From an uncultured Lachnospiraceae bacterium (GTDB taxonomy: Bacteria > Bacillota > Clostridia > Lachnospirales > Lachnospiraceae), in assembly GCA_900542015.1 (NCBI GenBank), contig UQLY01000007.1:62001-126000 (forward strand): a DNA stretch of 64,000 bases. The letters run 5' to 3'. Positions 15,144 to 24,389 of the stretch are shown here, piece by piece. The first letter of the stretch is position 1. Every line of letters starts with the position of its first letter. Both the position numbers and the translations under genes were made by a program. The notes under the pieces are model-generated. The model did no database searches. It worked only from the letters and a program-made list of their open reading frames with translations, and had not been told where the DNA came from.

Positions 15144-16684
15144 AATATGTGGTTACGGCAGCCGAAATGCAGTCGGCGGATCAATATACATCGGAAAAGC
15201 TGGGACTGCCTTCCATGGTTTTGATGGAACGCGCCGCCCTTGCCGTTGCGGATGAAATCTGCAGACGGTTTGCTCCTGTGCGGGGAAAGATCAGGACCAG
15301 GGTCTGTATCGCGTGCGGAAGCGGCAATAACGGCGGAGACGGGTTTGCCCTGGGACGCATTTTAAATGAACGAGGTTTTTCCGTTCATTTTTTTATGGCG
15401 GAAGAAGCCCGGCATGTATCGGAGGCTAACGGCATTCAGAGAAAGATTTTGGAAAATCTCGGACTTGCAGTTAGCACGGGGCAACCTATAGACGAATACG
15501 ATATTATTGTAGACGCTCTTTTCGGCACCGGGCTGCACCGGGAGATTACAGGCGCATACCGCAGGCTGATCGAGCGGTTAAACGGGATGACAGGATATAA
15601 GGTGGCGGTGGATATTCCGTCGGGGATACATGCTGACGACGGATCGGTGTTAGGCTGCGCGTTTTTTGCGGACCTGACCGTTACCTTTGCTTTTGAAAAA
15701 TGGGGACAGCTGCTTTATCCGGGAAAAGAATACTGTAAAGAAACGATTTGCGCGGATATCGGGATTCCCGAGGTTTCGCTTTGCGAAAGACCGCCCTTTG
15801 GCAGAAGGCTGACTGCCGGGGATATGCCGGACTGCATTCCGCCGAGAAAAAATGACAGCCATAAGGGCACCTACAAAAAGGCAGGTGTCATTGCCGGATC
15901 AAAACAGATGGGCGGAGCGGCGATTCTGTGCGGAAAAGCCGCAATGAAAACGGGCGTCGGTTACACAAAAATCATAACGGAACAAAGCAACCGGGAGCCG
16001 CTGCTTACGGTGCTGCCCGAGGCGCTTTTGTACCTTTATCAAACCGATGATTTTCCCATGGAGCAACTGGCGGACTGCAGCGCCATAGCCGTCGGTCCCG
16101 GCATCGGGACGGACAGGGAAGGGGAGGCATTGTTGGAAGGGGCGCTGGAAACCTATGACGCCTCTCTTGTCGTCGATGCGGACGCTGTCAATCTCCTTGC
16201 CCAAAGAGACGATTTGAAGGAAGCGCTGAAGCGGTATGTCAAAAAAGCGGAAAAAAAGGGAAACGTCGTGGTATTGACGCCCCACAAAAAAGAATTTTCC
16301 AGGCTGACGGGAATATCCATGGACGAAGGTCCCGCCCAATGGCACAAAACGGCGCTGGAAACAGCGAAAGCATATGGCGCGGTACTGGTATTGAAGGATG
16401 CGGCGACGCGCGTCTATACGCCGGAGGGAACGGTTTATGTGAATACGACCGGCAATCCCGGCATGTCGACGGCGGGCAGCGGAGACGTACTGACCGGAAT
16501 CCTGTGCGGACTGTTGGCGCAGGCTAAGGAGAAAACCCTCGCTGTGGCGGCGGGCGTATATCTTCACGGGCAATGCGGAGATTATGCGGCAAAAACCGGG
16601 AACCCTTACGCCATGACGGCGGCGGATCTGGCGGATGCTTTAAATTATGTATTAAAAGGAGCGGCAAAAGATGAAACATTATGA
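15140..16684 (+). CDS. nnr: Bifunctional NAD(P)H-hydrate epimerase / ADP-dependent dehydratase
   Basis: A 514-residue fusion that repairs damaged NADHX and NADPHX. The N-terminal YjeF epimerase domain (about 1-215) shows ACGSGNNGGDGFALGR and VDALFGTGLHR; the C-terminal ribokinase-like dehydratase domain (about 230-505) shows VGPGIGTD, LTPHKKEFSRLTG and TTGNPGMSTAGSGDVLTGIL with the catalytic Asp in GSGD. The start is GTG inside the stop of the previous gene. It overlaps alr by 14 bases. A frameshift-free full-length fusion is normal for the family. Confidence 0.95.
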   Translation: MKYVVTAAEMQSADQYTSEKLGLPSMVLMERAALAVADEICRRFAPVRGKIRTRVCIACGSGNNGGDGFALGRILNERGFSVHFFMAEEARHVSEANGIQRKILENLGLAVSTGQPIDEYDIIVDALFGTGLHREITGAYRRLIERLNGMTGYKVAVDIPSGIHADDGSVLGCAFFADLTVTFAFEKWGQLLYPGKEYCKETICADIGIPEVSLCERPPFGRRLTAGDMPDCIPPRKNDSHKGTYKKAGVIAGSKQMGGAAILCGKAAMKTGVGYTKIITEQSNREPLLTVLPEALLYLYQTDDFPMEQLADCSAIAVGPGIGTDREGEALLEGALETYDASLVVDADAVNLLAQRDDLKEALKRYVKKAEKKGNVVVLTPHKKEFSRLTGISMDEGPAQWHKTALETAKAYGAVLVLKDAATRVYTPEGTVYVNTTGNPGMSTAGSGDVLTGILCGLLAQAKEKTLAVAAGVYLHGQCGDYAAKTGNPYAMTAADLADALNYVLKGAAKDETL

Positions 16685-17849
16685 CAGAGTATGCGCCGAC
16701 ATCGATCTGGACGCGGCGGTCTATAATATGGAGCAGATGCACGGCAATTTAAAGCCGGGCACGAAAATGATGGGCGTGATCAAAACCGACGCTTACGGGC
16801 ACGGAGCCGTGCAGATCGGAAGGGAACTGGAAAAACTGGATTATGTCTTCGGTTTTGCCGTAGCTACGGCGGAGGAAGCTCTGATTTTGCGCCACTGCGG
16901 TGTGACAAAGCCGATTTTGATATTGGGATATGTATTTCCCTATGCCTATGAGGAGTTAATCAAAGCCGATGTGCGGATGACGGTTTTTCGCCCCGATATG
17001 GTAAAGCAGATCAATGACTGCGCCGCCGCAATAGGGAAAAAGGCGGCGGTACATATTAAAGTGGATACGGCGATGAGCCGGATCGGCGTGAAACCCGATG
17101 AGAGCGGGATTGCATTGATCAGGGAATGCCTTTCTATGGAAGCGCTTTTTGTGGAAGGAATTTTTACGCACTTTGCCAAAGCCGACGAAAAGGATAAGAC
17201 GGCGGTGCACGCGCAGTTAAGGACCTATGAGGCGTTTTTAAAGCGCGCCGAAGAAAAAACCGGCTATGTATTTCCGATCAAACACTGTTCCAACAGCGCG
17301 GGGATCATAGAACTGCCTGAAGCCAATATGGATATGGTCAGGGCGGGAATTACCCTTTACGGCTTATGGCCTTCCGACGAGGTATCAAAGGAAATCATTT
17401 CCTTAAAGCCGTTGCTTTCCTTAAAGAGTCATATTGTGTTTGTCAAGGAAATTCCGAAAGGGACTGCCGTCAGCTACGGAGGAACCTTTAAGGCGGATAA
17501 GACCATGCGGATTGCGACGGTTCCCGTCGGCTACGGAGACGGTTATCCCAGGGGGCTTTCCAATAAAGGAAGCGTGCTGATCGGCGGGAGGCGCGCGCCG
17601 ATTTGCGGAAGAGTGTGCATGGATCAGTTTATGGTGGATGTGACCGATATTCCCGGGGCGAAGGAAGGAGACCCCGTTGTCCTGATCGGGACCATGGGGG
17701 GCGAACGGATTACCATGGAAGAGCTGGGAAATTTAAGCGGCAGATTCAATTATGAGCTTGCCTGCGATCTCGGAAAGCGGATTCCCCGCGCCTTTTATAA
17801 AGACGGGGTATTGGTGGACACCAAGGATTATTATACGGACTACAGATAG
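16671..17849 (+). CDS. alr: Alanine racemase
   Basis: A 392-residue PLP enzyme interconverting L- and D-alanine for peptidoglycan. The PLP lysine lies in MGVIKTDAYGHGAV (Lys about 38), the N-terminal TIM barrel includes IKVDTAMSRIGV, and the C-terminal beta domain has VSYGGTFKADKTMRIATVPVGYGDGYPRG with the second catalytic Tyr and GRVCMDQFMVDVTD. The AAAGGAG ribosome site is inside the nnr tail. The nnr-alr-mazF order is common in Firmicutes. Confidence 0.95.
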   Translation: MKHYDRVCADIDLDAAVYNMEQMHGNLKPGTKMMGVIKTDAYGHGAVQIGRELEKLDYVFGFAVATAEEALILRHCGVTKPILILGYVFPYAYEELIKADVRMTVFRPDMVKQINDCAAAIGKKAAVHIKVDTAMSRIGVKPDESGIALIRECLSMEALFVEGIFTHFAKADEKDKTAVHAQLRTYEAFLKRAEEKTGYVFPIKHCSNSAGIIELPEANMDMVRAGITLYGLWPSDEVSKEIISLKPLLSLKSHIVFVKEIPKGTAVSYGGTFKADKTMRIATVPVGYGDGYPRGLSNKGSVLIGGRRAPICGRVCMDQFMVDVTDIPGAKEGDPVVLIGTMGGERITMEELGNLSGRFNYELACDLGKRIPRAFYKDGVLVDTKDYYTDYR

Positions 17850-17938
17850 AAATTACCGGCGGAAAAGTGATTTGAAAAGTATACAACCGTGAAAAGTGGG
17901 CAATACTGTTTGCAAATGCTGAAAGGGGTTGTAGAAAC

Positions 17939-18280
17939 TTGAAACGAGGAGACGTATATTATGCTGATTTGAGACCGGTAGTCGGTTCGGAACAGGGAGG
18001 GATCAGACCGGTTGTCATTATCCAGAACGATGTGGGAAACCGCCACAGCCCCACCGTAATCGTGGCGGCGGTAACTTCCAGACTGAATAAGGCAAAGCTG
18101 CCGACCCATATTGAACTGCCGGCGCAGAAATATCATTTGATCAAAGATTCCGTGATTTTGCTGGAACAGCTCCGCACCATTGATAAGTCGAGACTGAAGG
18201 ATAAAATATGTCATCTGGACGGCGAGATCATAGGAGAAATTGATCAGGGGCTGAAAATCAGTTTGGAGCTTTATACATAA
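17939..18280 (+). CDS. MazF/EndoA-family endoribonuclease toxin
   Basis: A 113-residue member of the MazF/PemK family, which cleaves mRNA at short sequences. It has the conserved opening [29 protein letters not shown] with the catalytic-loop Arg, [10 protein letters not shown] with the catalytic Ser/Thr region, and [16 protein letters not shown]. The TTG start at 17939 follows AAAGGGG. In Bacillus the antitoxin gene lies between alr and this gene; the 89 bases here carry no antitoxin-size frame, so regulation must be by another protein or an unlinked antitoxin. Confidence 0.9.
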   Translation: MKRGDVYYADLRPVVGSEQGGIRPVVIIQNDVGNRHSPTVIVAAVTSRLNKAKLPTHIELPAQKYHLIKDSVILLEQLRTIDKSRLKDKICHLDGEIIGEIDQGLKISLELYT

Positions 18281-18288
18281 GAGCTTTA

Positions 18289-18317
18289 TTGACGAATGTT
18301 GTACAAAATGATATATT
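18289..18317 (+). promoter_or_regulatory. Promoter before the CNNM-family gene
   Basis: TTGACG (18289-18294), 17 bases, TATATT (18312-18317). It begins nine bases after the mazF stop and about 35 bases before the start of the next gene, so that gene need not depend on the rex promoter. Confidence 0.6.
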
Positions 18318-18351
18318 CTAATTTGAGATTTTTTAGAAGGAGTACATGAGA

Positions 18352-19695
18352 ATGAACGATGCCTTGTGGACTGTCAGCGCAATTTCTTTTTTTGTGCTGC
18401 TTGCCGTTGAGGTTATTTATTACGGATTCGGTTCGGCGATCCAGAGCCTGAATCTGTCCAAGGTCAGGGAAGACGCGGAAGAAAATCACAATAAAAAAAG
18501 CCTGCAGATCCTGCAGCTTGCCGAAAATCCGCAAAAATACATCAATACGGTGCAACTGCTTGTAACGTGTATCCAATTGTTTATCGGCGGATACTTTATC
18601 AGGGTGTTTCAAACTGTCATCGAGCCCCCGGTTCACAGTCTGTTAGGCAGGTACAAGACGGCGGCGAGCGTTGTCAGCCTTGTTATCAGCGGCTTTATCA
18701 TGCTTTTTATCATATTGACCTTTGGCGTGATGGTGCCGAAAAAAATCGGAATGAAATATGCAAGAGGCTGGGCGTATACCTTTATTAAACCCATTCTTTT
18801 TGTCAATAAACTTCTGACCCCTTTAACCGGGCTTATGAACGGCGTTTCCGATTTGGTGGTACGTATATTCGGGATCAGATCCGGAGAGGAAGAAGGAGAC
18901 GTAACCGAGGAAGAAATTCTATCCATGGTCAACGAGGGGCACGAACAGGGCGTCCTTCGCGCTTCCGAGGCGCAAATGATTACGAATATTTTTGAGTTTT
19001 CCGACAAAGAGGCGAAGGATATTATGACCCATCGGTCCAATATCATCGGAATTGACGGAAATATATCCTTAAAGGAAGCGGTCAATTTCATGCTGTCCGA
19101 AGCAAACAGCAGATACCCGGTCTACATAGACAATTTTGACCATATTATCGGTATCATTCATTTGAAAGACGCCTGCCGTATGCTGGAAAACGGCAGGGAC
19201 GGCGGCAGACCGATTAAAAATATCAGAGGGCTGATCAGAGAGGCGAATTTCATCCCGGAAACGAGAAAAATCGACGTTCTGTTTAAAAATATGCAGTTGA
19301 TCAAAACCCATGTGGTCATCGTTATTGACGAGTACGGGCAGACGTCGGGGCTGATCACGATGGAGGACATTCTGGAAGAAATCGTAGGCAATATTTTTGA
19401 CGAATATGACGATGAAGAGGTTTTTATCGAACAGAAGGGCGAAGACTGTTATGAAATCGACGGGCTGACGCCGTTGGATGAGTTGGGCGAAGAGTTGGGA
19501 ATCGATTTTTCCGACGAAGACTACGAGACCTTAAACGGGCTGATGATTTCTTATCTGGAGAGGATTCCCGAGGAGAACGAAGAGTTTGATATGAATTACG
19601 ACGGCTACAACTTTAAAGTGCTTGCCGTTGAGAATAAAACAATTAAAAGGGTTTTGGTTTCCAAAAACCCCGAGAAACATGAAGGAGAAAATTAG
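18352..19695 (+). CDS. Hemolysin-family CNNM/CorC membrane protein with CBS pair
   Basis: About 447 residues. The N-terminal DUF21/CNNM domain has three or four membrane segments (about residues 5-25, 65-95, 100-125), followed by a CBS-domain pair (about 205-325: [15 protein letters not shown] and [27 protein letters not shown]) and the small C-terminal CorC_HlyC domain. Family members are linked to magnesium or cobalt efflux; the name hemolysin is historical. The ATG at 18352 is preferred because the one at 18346 is only three bases from the GGAG site. Confidence 0.9.
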   Translation: MNDALWTVSAISFFVLLAVEVIYYGFGSAIQSLNLSKVREDAEENHNKKSLQILQLAENPQKYINTVQLLVTCIQLFIGGYFIRVFQTVIEPPVHSLLGRYKTAASVVSLVISGFIMLFIILTFGVMVPKKIGMKYARGWAYTFIKPILFVNKLLTPLTGLMNGVSDLVVRIFGIRSGEEEGDVTEEEILSMVNEGHEQGVLRASEAQMITNIFEFSDKEAKDIMTHRSNIIGIDGNISLKEAVNFMLSEANSRYPVYIDNFDHIIGIIHLKDACRMLENGRDGGRPIKNIRGLIREANFIPETRKIDVLFKNMQLIKTHVVIVIDEYGQTSGLITMEDILEEIVGNIFDEYDDEEVFIEQKGEDCYEIDGLTPLDELGEELGIDFSDEDYETLNGLMISYLERIPEENEEFDMNYDGYNFKVLAVENKTIKRVLVSKNPEKHEGEN

Positions 19696-19696
19696 T

Positions 19697-20425
19697 ATGT
19701 CAGGACATTCAAAGTTTGCGAACATCAAACACAAAAAAGAAAAGAACGATGCGGCAAAGGGAAAAATCTTTACGATTATCGGAAGGGAAATCGCGGTAGC
19801 CGTAAAAGAGGGCGGACCCGATCCGGCGAATAACTTTAAGCTGGCGCAGGTTATCGCAAAGGCGAAGGCAAACAATATGCCAAACGATACCATTGAGAGA
19901 GGCATTAAGAGAGCCGCGGGAGAAGACGGCGCCGTCAATTACGAGCATATTACCTATGAAGGCTACGGTCCTAACGGGATCGCGATTATCGTCGAGACCC
20001 TGACCGATAACAAAAACCGTACCGCTGCGGACGTCAGAAGCGCTTTTACCAAAGGCGGCGGCAATATCGGCACCCCGGGCTGCGTTTCTTTTATGTTTGA
20101 TGAAAAGGGACAGATCATTATCGACAAAGAAGAATGCGACCTGGATGCGGACGATCTGATGATGATGGCGTTAGATGCAGGCGCGGAAGATTTTGCCGAA
20201 GAGGAGGACAGCTTTGAGATTATTACGGCTCCCGACGATTTTCAGGCGGTTTACGACGCCTTGACGGAGCAGAAGCTTACCTTTGCCTCCGCTGAGGTTA
20301 CGATGATTCCCCAAAACTATGTGGAGCTGACGGACGAAAACGCGATTAAGCAGCTGAACCGCACGCTGGATCTGTTGGACGAAAGCGACGACGTGCAGGC
20401 GGTTTATCACAACTGGAACGAATAA
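19697..20425 (+). CDS. YebC/PmpR-family regulator or translation factor
   Basis: A 242-residue protein beginning [20 protein letters not shown], the invariant start of the family, with [18 protein letters not shown] in the middle domain. Members bind DNA or act on the ribosome to relieve stalling at proline runs, depending on the species. An in-frame upstream start at 19622 would add 25 residues overlapping the previous gene, but the ATG at 19697 has its own GAAGGAG site and matches the family. Confidence 0.92.
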   Translation: MSGHSKFANIKHKKEKNDAAKGKIFTIIGREIAVAVKEGGPDPANNFKLAQVIAKAKANNMPNDTIERGIKRAAGEDGAVNYEHITYEGYGPNGIAIIVETLTDNKNRTAADVRSAFTKGGGNIGTPGCVSFMFDEKGQIIIDKEECDLDADDLMMMALDAGAEDFAEEEDSFEIITAPDDFQAVYDALTEQKLTFASAEVTMIPQNYVELTDENAIKQLNRTLDLLDESDDVQAVYHNWNE

Positions 20426-20441
20426 GAGATGGAGTTGAAGT

Positions 20442-20888
20442 ATGGAGATTAAGCAAACAATCGAAACTTTGTTTACTTATGAGGAGATGGGGCTTCGCAG
20501 ATTTTCCAAAGAAACCTATGCGCCTTCCTTTGAAAAATTTCAGGAAGTCGCCGGAGCGTTTGACCGGGAAACGGACCGCTTATATGAGGAAAAGGGCGAA
20601 GATTTCTGCGCGGAAGTTGCAGAGGCGTTTGTGACCTATATAAAAGAAGCCGGGGATACGGGGCTTTCCAGGGCAAAACGGGAAGAAGCGCACCAACAGC
20701 ACAATTTCTTTATGGCGACCTATGTACTGCCCCATATTATGGAAATGCGGAATCCTTATTACAAGGAACTGGCAAAGGCGATAGAGAAAAGCTGGGGAGC
20801 CGCGTTTAAAAACAGCAAAATCAAGGCGGCGACTTTTGAAACGGTTGCCGGAGGATTCCAAAGGAAGTTTTTCGGTTTTACTTTGTAA
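20442..20888 (+). CDS. Protein of unknown function, 148 residues
   Basis: I do not recognise this small soluble, Glu/Lys/Phe-rich protein. It is predicted all-helical, with no signal peptide, membrane segment or cysteine motif. It has a GGAG ribosome site, normal codon use for the window, and lies 16 bases after yebC and 12 before metY, so it is probably a real gene in this operon. Its His-rich segment EAHQQHNFFMATYVLPHIME near residue 85 could bind metal, but that is speculation. Confidence 0.75.
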   Translation: MEIKQTIETLFTYEEMGLRRFSKETYAPSFEKFQEVAGAFDRETDRLYEEKGEDFCAEVAEAFVTYIKEAGDTGLSRAKREEAHQQHNFFMATYVLPHIMEMRNPYYKELAKAIEKSWGAAFKNSKIKAATFETVAGGFQRKFFGFTL

Positions 20889-20900
20889 AGGAGATAAAAA

Positions 20901-22184
20901 ATGGGAGAAAATTACAGGATCGAGACAAATTGCGTACAGGCGGGCTATACGCCCAAAAACGGAGAGGCGAGAGTGCTGCCGATTTATCAGAGCACGACAT
21001 TTAAGTACGAATCAACCGAGCAGATGGGAAGACTGTTTGATCTGGAGGAAGAGGGATATTTTTATACAAGACTCCAGAACCCCACCAACGACGCGGTTGC
21101 GGCTAAAATCTGCGCGCTGGAAGGCGGCGCGGCGGCAATGCTGACCTCTTCGGGACAGGCGGCGAATTATTACGCGGTATTCAATATCTGCGAGGCGGGA
21201 CAGCATGTGATCATGTCCTCCACCGTTTACGGCGGCACCTTTAATCTTTTGACCGTTACGATGAAGAGAATGGGAATTGAATGTACGGTAATCGATCCTG
21301 ACTGCACAGAAGAGGAATTAAACGCCGCATTCAAAGTAAATACCAGATGCGTGCTTGCCGAATCCATTGCCAATCCCGCTTTGGTCGTACTGGATTTTGA
21401 AAAATTCGCAAAAGCGGCTCATGCTCACGGCGTGCCGTTAATTGTGGACAATACGTTCCCGACGCCTATCAATTGCAGACCTTTTGAATTTGGCGCGGAT
21501 ATTGTAACGCATTCCACCACAAAATATATGGATGGACATGCTATGGCGGTAGGCGGCTGTATTGTGGATTCCGGCAATTTTGACTGGACGAAATATCCCG
21601 ATAAGTTTCCGGGGCTTTGCACGCCGGACGAATCCTATCACGGCGTTATCTATACGGAGCGGTTCGGGAAAGCGGCGTATATTACGAAGGCAACGGCGCA
21701 GTTGATGCGTGACCTCGGCTCCATTCAGTCTCCCCAGAATGCGTTTTTATTAAACGTAGGTCTGGAAACCCTTCATCTGCGCGTACCCAGACATTGTGAA
21801 AATGCACAGAAGGTTGCGGAATTTTTGGAACAGAACGAAAAAGTGGCATGGGTCAATTATCCCGGTTTAAAGAGCAACAAATATTATGAGCTGGCAAAGA
21901 AGTATATGCCGAACGGCAGCTGCGGCGTCATTTCCTTTGCGTTAAAGGGAAGCAAAGCTGATGCGGTACGCTTTATGGACAGCCTGAAGCTGGCGGCGAT
22001 CGTGACGCATGTGGCGGACGCCAGAACCTGCGTGCTGCACCCTGCGAGCCATACCCACAGACAGATGAACGAGGAGCAGTTAAAAGAAGCGGGCGTAGAT
22101 CCCGGCATGATCCGTTTGTCCGTAGGAATTGAAAACGCAGACGATATCATTGCCGATTTAAGTCAGGCGATTGACCGGGTTTAA
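20901..22184 (+). CDS. metY: O-acetylhomoserine sulfhydrylase
   Basis: A 427-residue Cys/Met-metabolism PLP enzyme. Key segments are the start ETNCVQAGYTPKNGEARVLP, YTRLQNPTNDAVAAKICALEGG, and the PLP-lysine region VTHSTTKYMDGHAMAVGG (about residues 200-217). The C-terminal ADARTCVLHPASHTHRQM is typical of MetY, which makes homocysteine from O-acetylhomoserine and sulfide. No SAM riboswitch or T-box can be placed, because only 12 bases separate it from the previous gene. Cystathionine gamma-synthase is less likely given the 427-residue length. Confidence 0.9.
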   Translation: MGENYRIETNCVQAGYTPKNGEARVLPIYQSTTFKYESTEQMGRLFDLEEEGYFYTRLQNPTNDAVAAKICALEGGAAAMLTSSGQAANYYAVFNICEAGQHVIMSSTVYGGTFNLLTVTMKRMGIECTVIDPDCTEEELNAAFKVNTRCVLAESIANPALVVLDFEKFAKAAHAHGVPLIVDNTFPTPINCRPFEFGADIVTHSTTKYMDGHAMAVGGCIVDSGNFDWTKYPDKFPGLCTPDESYHGVIYTERFGKAAYITKATAQLMRDLGSIQSPQNAFLLNVGLETLHLRVPRHCENAQKVAEFLEQNEKVAWVNYPGLKSNKYYELAKKYMPNGSCGVISFALKGSKADAVRFMDSLKLAAIVTHVADARTCVLHPASHTHRQMNEEQLKEAGVDPGMIRLSVGIENADDIIADLSQAIDRV

Positions 22185-22206
22185 TCGGAATTTACGGAGG
22201 GATGTC

Positions 22207-23163
22207 ATGGACAGACTGGCATTGGTTGTTCCCTGTTATAACGAAGAAGAGGTACTTGAGATTTCCGCCGGCGAGCTGAAGCGGGTATTAAAGGATCTGA
22301 TCGCAAAAGAGAAAATCGCAAAGGACAGTTTCATACTGTTTGTCAACGACGGAAGCAAGGACAGAACATGGGAATTGATTGAAAAGGAACATAAGGAAAG
22401 CAAAATGGTCTGCGGTCTGAAGCTTGCGGGTAACGTGGGACACCAGTTTGCACTGACCGCCGGGCTTCTGACGGCTAAGGATATGTGCGATATCGCCATA
22501 TCCATCGACGCGGATCTGCAGGACGATACGGCTGTCATCGAGGAAATGGTTGATAAATACCATATGGGAAACGATATTGTCTACGGTGTGCGGAAAGACA
22601 GAAAAAGCGATTCCTGGTTTAAAAGGACGACGGCGCAGGCTTTTTATAAGATCATGGCGGCAATGGGCGTTAAAACCGTTTACAACCATGCGGATTTCCG
22701 GCTGATGAGCAGACGCGCCCTGGAGCAGTTTTCAAAATTTGACGAGACGAACCTGTATTTGCGGGGCATGATGCCGTTAATCGGCTATGAGACGGACTGC
22801 GTGTACTATGAGCGCAAGGAACGGGTCGCGGGAGAGAGCAAATATCCTCTGAAGAAAATGCTGGCGCTTGCCTGGAACGGCATTACGTCCTTTTCCATTA
22901 AGCCGATCAGCCTCATAACGGCGCTTGGGTTTGTGATTGTTGTTTTGAGCATCTGTGCGGCGATTTATGCTTTGGTATCTTATTTTTGCGGAAACGTGGA
23001 ACCGGGCTGGACTTCGTTGATTTTGTCCATCTGGTTTCTGGGCGGGCTGCAGTTGGTTGCCATCGGTATGATCGGTCAATATATCGGCAAGATTTATATT
23101 GAAGTGAAACACAGACCGCGGTACAATATAGAAACCGTCCTGACCCATGAGGGCGAAGATTAG
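22207..23163 (+). CDS. GT2 glycosyltransferase (GtrB/DPM1-like) with two C-terminal membrane segments
   Basis: About 318 residues. A GT-A domain has LALVVPCYNEEEVLE at the start, ISIDADLQDD as the metal-binding region and DFRLMSRRALE; two membrane helices follow (about residues 225-250 and 260-285). Such enzymes load glucose or a similar sugar on undecaprenyl phosphate for cell-surface modification. The ATG at 22207 has TACGGAGGG upstream; the longer frame from 22171 would overlap metY. No flippase partner (GtrA) is adjacent. Confidence 0.88.
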   Translation: MDRLALVVPCYNEEEVLEISAGELKRVLKDLIAKEKIAKDSFILFVNDGSKDRTWELIEKEHKESKMVCGLKLAGNVGHQFALTAGLLTAKDMCDIAISIDADLQDDTAVIEEMVDKYHMGNDIVYGVRKDRKSDSWFKRTTAQAFYKIMAAMGVKTVYNHADFRLMSRRALEQFSKFDETNLYLRGMMPLIGYETDCVYYERKERVAGESKYPLKKMLALAWNGITSFSIKPISLITALGFVIVVLSICAAIYALVSYFCGNVEPGWTSLILSIWFLGGLQLVAIGMIGQYIGKIYIEVKHRPRYNIETVLTHEGED

Positions 23164-23182
23164 CATATAGGAGGGAGAGGCA

Positions 23183-23362
23183 ATGGATCAAAGAACGATG
23201 CAGGGCGAACCGAACGGGACGAAGCAGACGAATTTTATTCCAAATCCGCTGCCCGTGCCCAAAAGACATTCCAGACGGGAAATGAGTTACGACTACGAGG
23301 TAACGCCTGATAAGATGCACTATGATATAGAAATCCATCCCGCCGACGACTTTGACATCTAA
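23183..23362 (+). CDS. Small acidic/basic protein, 59 residues
   Basis: A short frame beginning MDQRTMQGEPNGTKQTNFIP with a strong AGGAGGGAG site nine bases upstream and starting 20 bases after the glycosyltransferase. It has a Pro/Lys/Arg-rich centre (NPLPVPKRHSRREM) and an acidic end (HPADDFDI). No membrane segment or known domain. The ribosome site and operon position make it a credible gene. It may regulate or anchor the preceding glycosyltransferase, but nothing shows this directly. Confidence 0.65.
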   Translation: MDQRTMQGEPNGTKQTNFIPNPLPVPKRHSRREMSYDYEVTPDKMHYDIEIHPADDFDI

Positions 23363-23383
23363 AAAAGAGCTTTTCGGATATGA

Positions 23384-23547
23384 GAGGGCTGTTGCATTTA
23401 CAAACTTTTGTATCGGTCAAAGGAAACCTTTACAAAAACGCCGGTACTTAATCCAAGTATTTTGCGGATTTAGGTACCGCTGCGTTTTTTGCAGAGCGAA
23501 AGCGTGTTTCCGTGACCGATATAAAAGTTTGCAAACGCAACAGCCCT
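23384..23547 (+). repeat. Structured repeat element, copy C
   Basis: A stem of about 43 pairs with a few G-T or A-C mismatches (23384-23426 with 23505-23547) surrounds the shared core. The core keeps AAAAACG with its CGTTTTT partner, CGGTAC/GTACCG, a shortened AATCC/GGATT and the GCGAAAGC mini-hairpin. The outer stem has no similarity to those of copies A, B and D. It lies about 20 bases after the small 59-residue gene and 90 before tepA; no U-run follows, so it is not a textbook terminator. Confidence 0.85.
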
Positions 23548-23635
23548 CTTCCTTGCGGTAAAATTCTTTTTTTGTATTTTAAAATCAGGATTGCACATAC
23601 TATAAAGAACTTTTCAGTAAAGGAGATATAGGTGC

Positions 23636-24334
23636 ATGAGTGAAAAAAAATCCCTGGAAGCCCTGGAAAAAGAGCGGGATATTGAGCAGAAAATAGAAAA
23701 AACGGGACAGGTGGATCTGGATGAGAACGAGCAGAAGCATAAAATTCACATGATTTCCATCATCGGCGAGGTGGAGGGACATGATATATTGGGAAGCAGC
23801 TCCAAGTCCACAAAATATGAACACATCTTGCCGGAGCTGGCAAGAATCGAAGACAGCAGCGAAATTGACGGGCTGTTGATTCTGTTAAACACCATGGGCG
23901 GCGACGTGGAGGCAGGACTGGCGATCGCCGAAATGATCGCGTCTTTGAGCAAACCCACAGTGTCCCTTGTACTGGGGGGAAGCCATTCCATCGGCGTGCC
24001 CATTGCGGTAAGCACGGACTATTCCTTTATTGTGCCGACGGGAACCATGGTCATTCATCCGGTCCGGTTAAACGGCATGGTAATCGGCGTGGCGCAGACC
24101 TTTGATTATTTCAAGCAGATTCAGGACAGGATCAGCCAGTTTGTCACGGGACATTGCAATATCAGCGAAAAACGGTTTCTTGAGCTGATGATGGAGACAA
24201 AGGTGCTGACCAAGGACGTAGGGAGCATTCTGGTAGGGAAAGAAGCCGTCAAAGAAGGAATCATCGATCAGGTGGGCGGTATCCGGGACGCATTGAAGAA
24301 ACTCCATAAACTTATTGAGAAAAAGGGAAAATAA
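23636..24334 (+). CDS. tepA: ClpP-class protease TepA (translocation-enhancing protein)
   Basis: A 232-residue member of the ClpP/crotonase-fold serine protease group. GLLILLNTMGGDVEAGLAIAEM, then VLGGSHSIGVPIAV with the nucleophile region, and TGTMVIHPVRLNG with the catalytic His match TepA of Bacillus, which also lies immediately before spoIIIE. TepA aids protein export and spore formation there. Preceding sequence provides AAGGAG before the start. The N-terminal 40 residues are charged and acidic, not a signal peptide, so it is probably cytoplasmic. Confidence 0.9.
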   Translation: MSEKKSLEALEKERDIEQKIEKTGQVDLDENEQKHKIHMISIIGEVEGHDILGSSSKSTKYEHILPELARIEDSSEIDGLLILLNTMGGDVEAGLAIAEMIASLSKPTVSLVLGGSHSIGVPIAVSTDYSFIVPTGTMVIHPVRLNGMVIGVAQTFDYFKQIQDRISQFVTGHCNISEKRFLELMMETKVLTKDVGSILVGKEAVKEGIIDQVGGIRDALKKLHKLIEKKGK

Positions 24335-24389
24335 TGCTATACTAGTATCGGTTATGCCTTGGAAAAGGCTAAGATACGGAGGTTTTAGT

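Noticed and set aside
17889..17942. 17-codon GTG frame ending at the mazF start as a possible tiny antitoxin
   Set aside because: It has no ribosome site and is far shorter than known MazE-type antitoxins, which are about 70-90 residues.
20889..20900. SAM riboswitch or T-box before metY
   Set aside because: Only 12 bases separate the two genes, so no leader structure can fit; the gene is read with the upstream operon.
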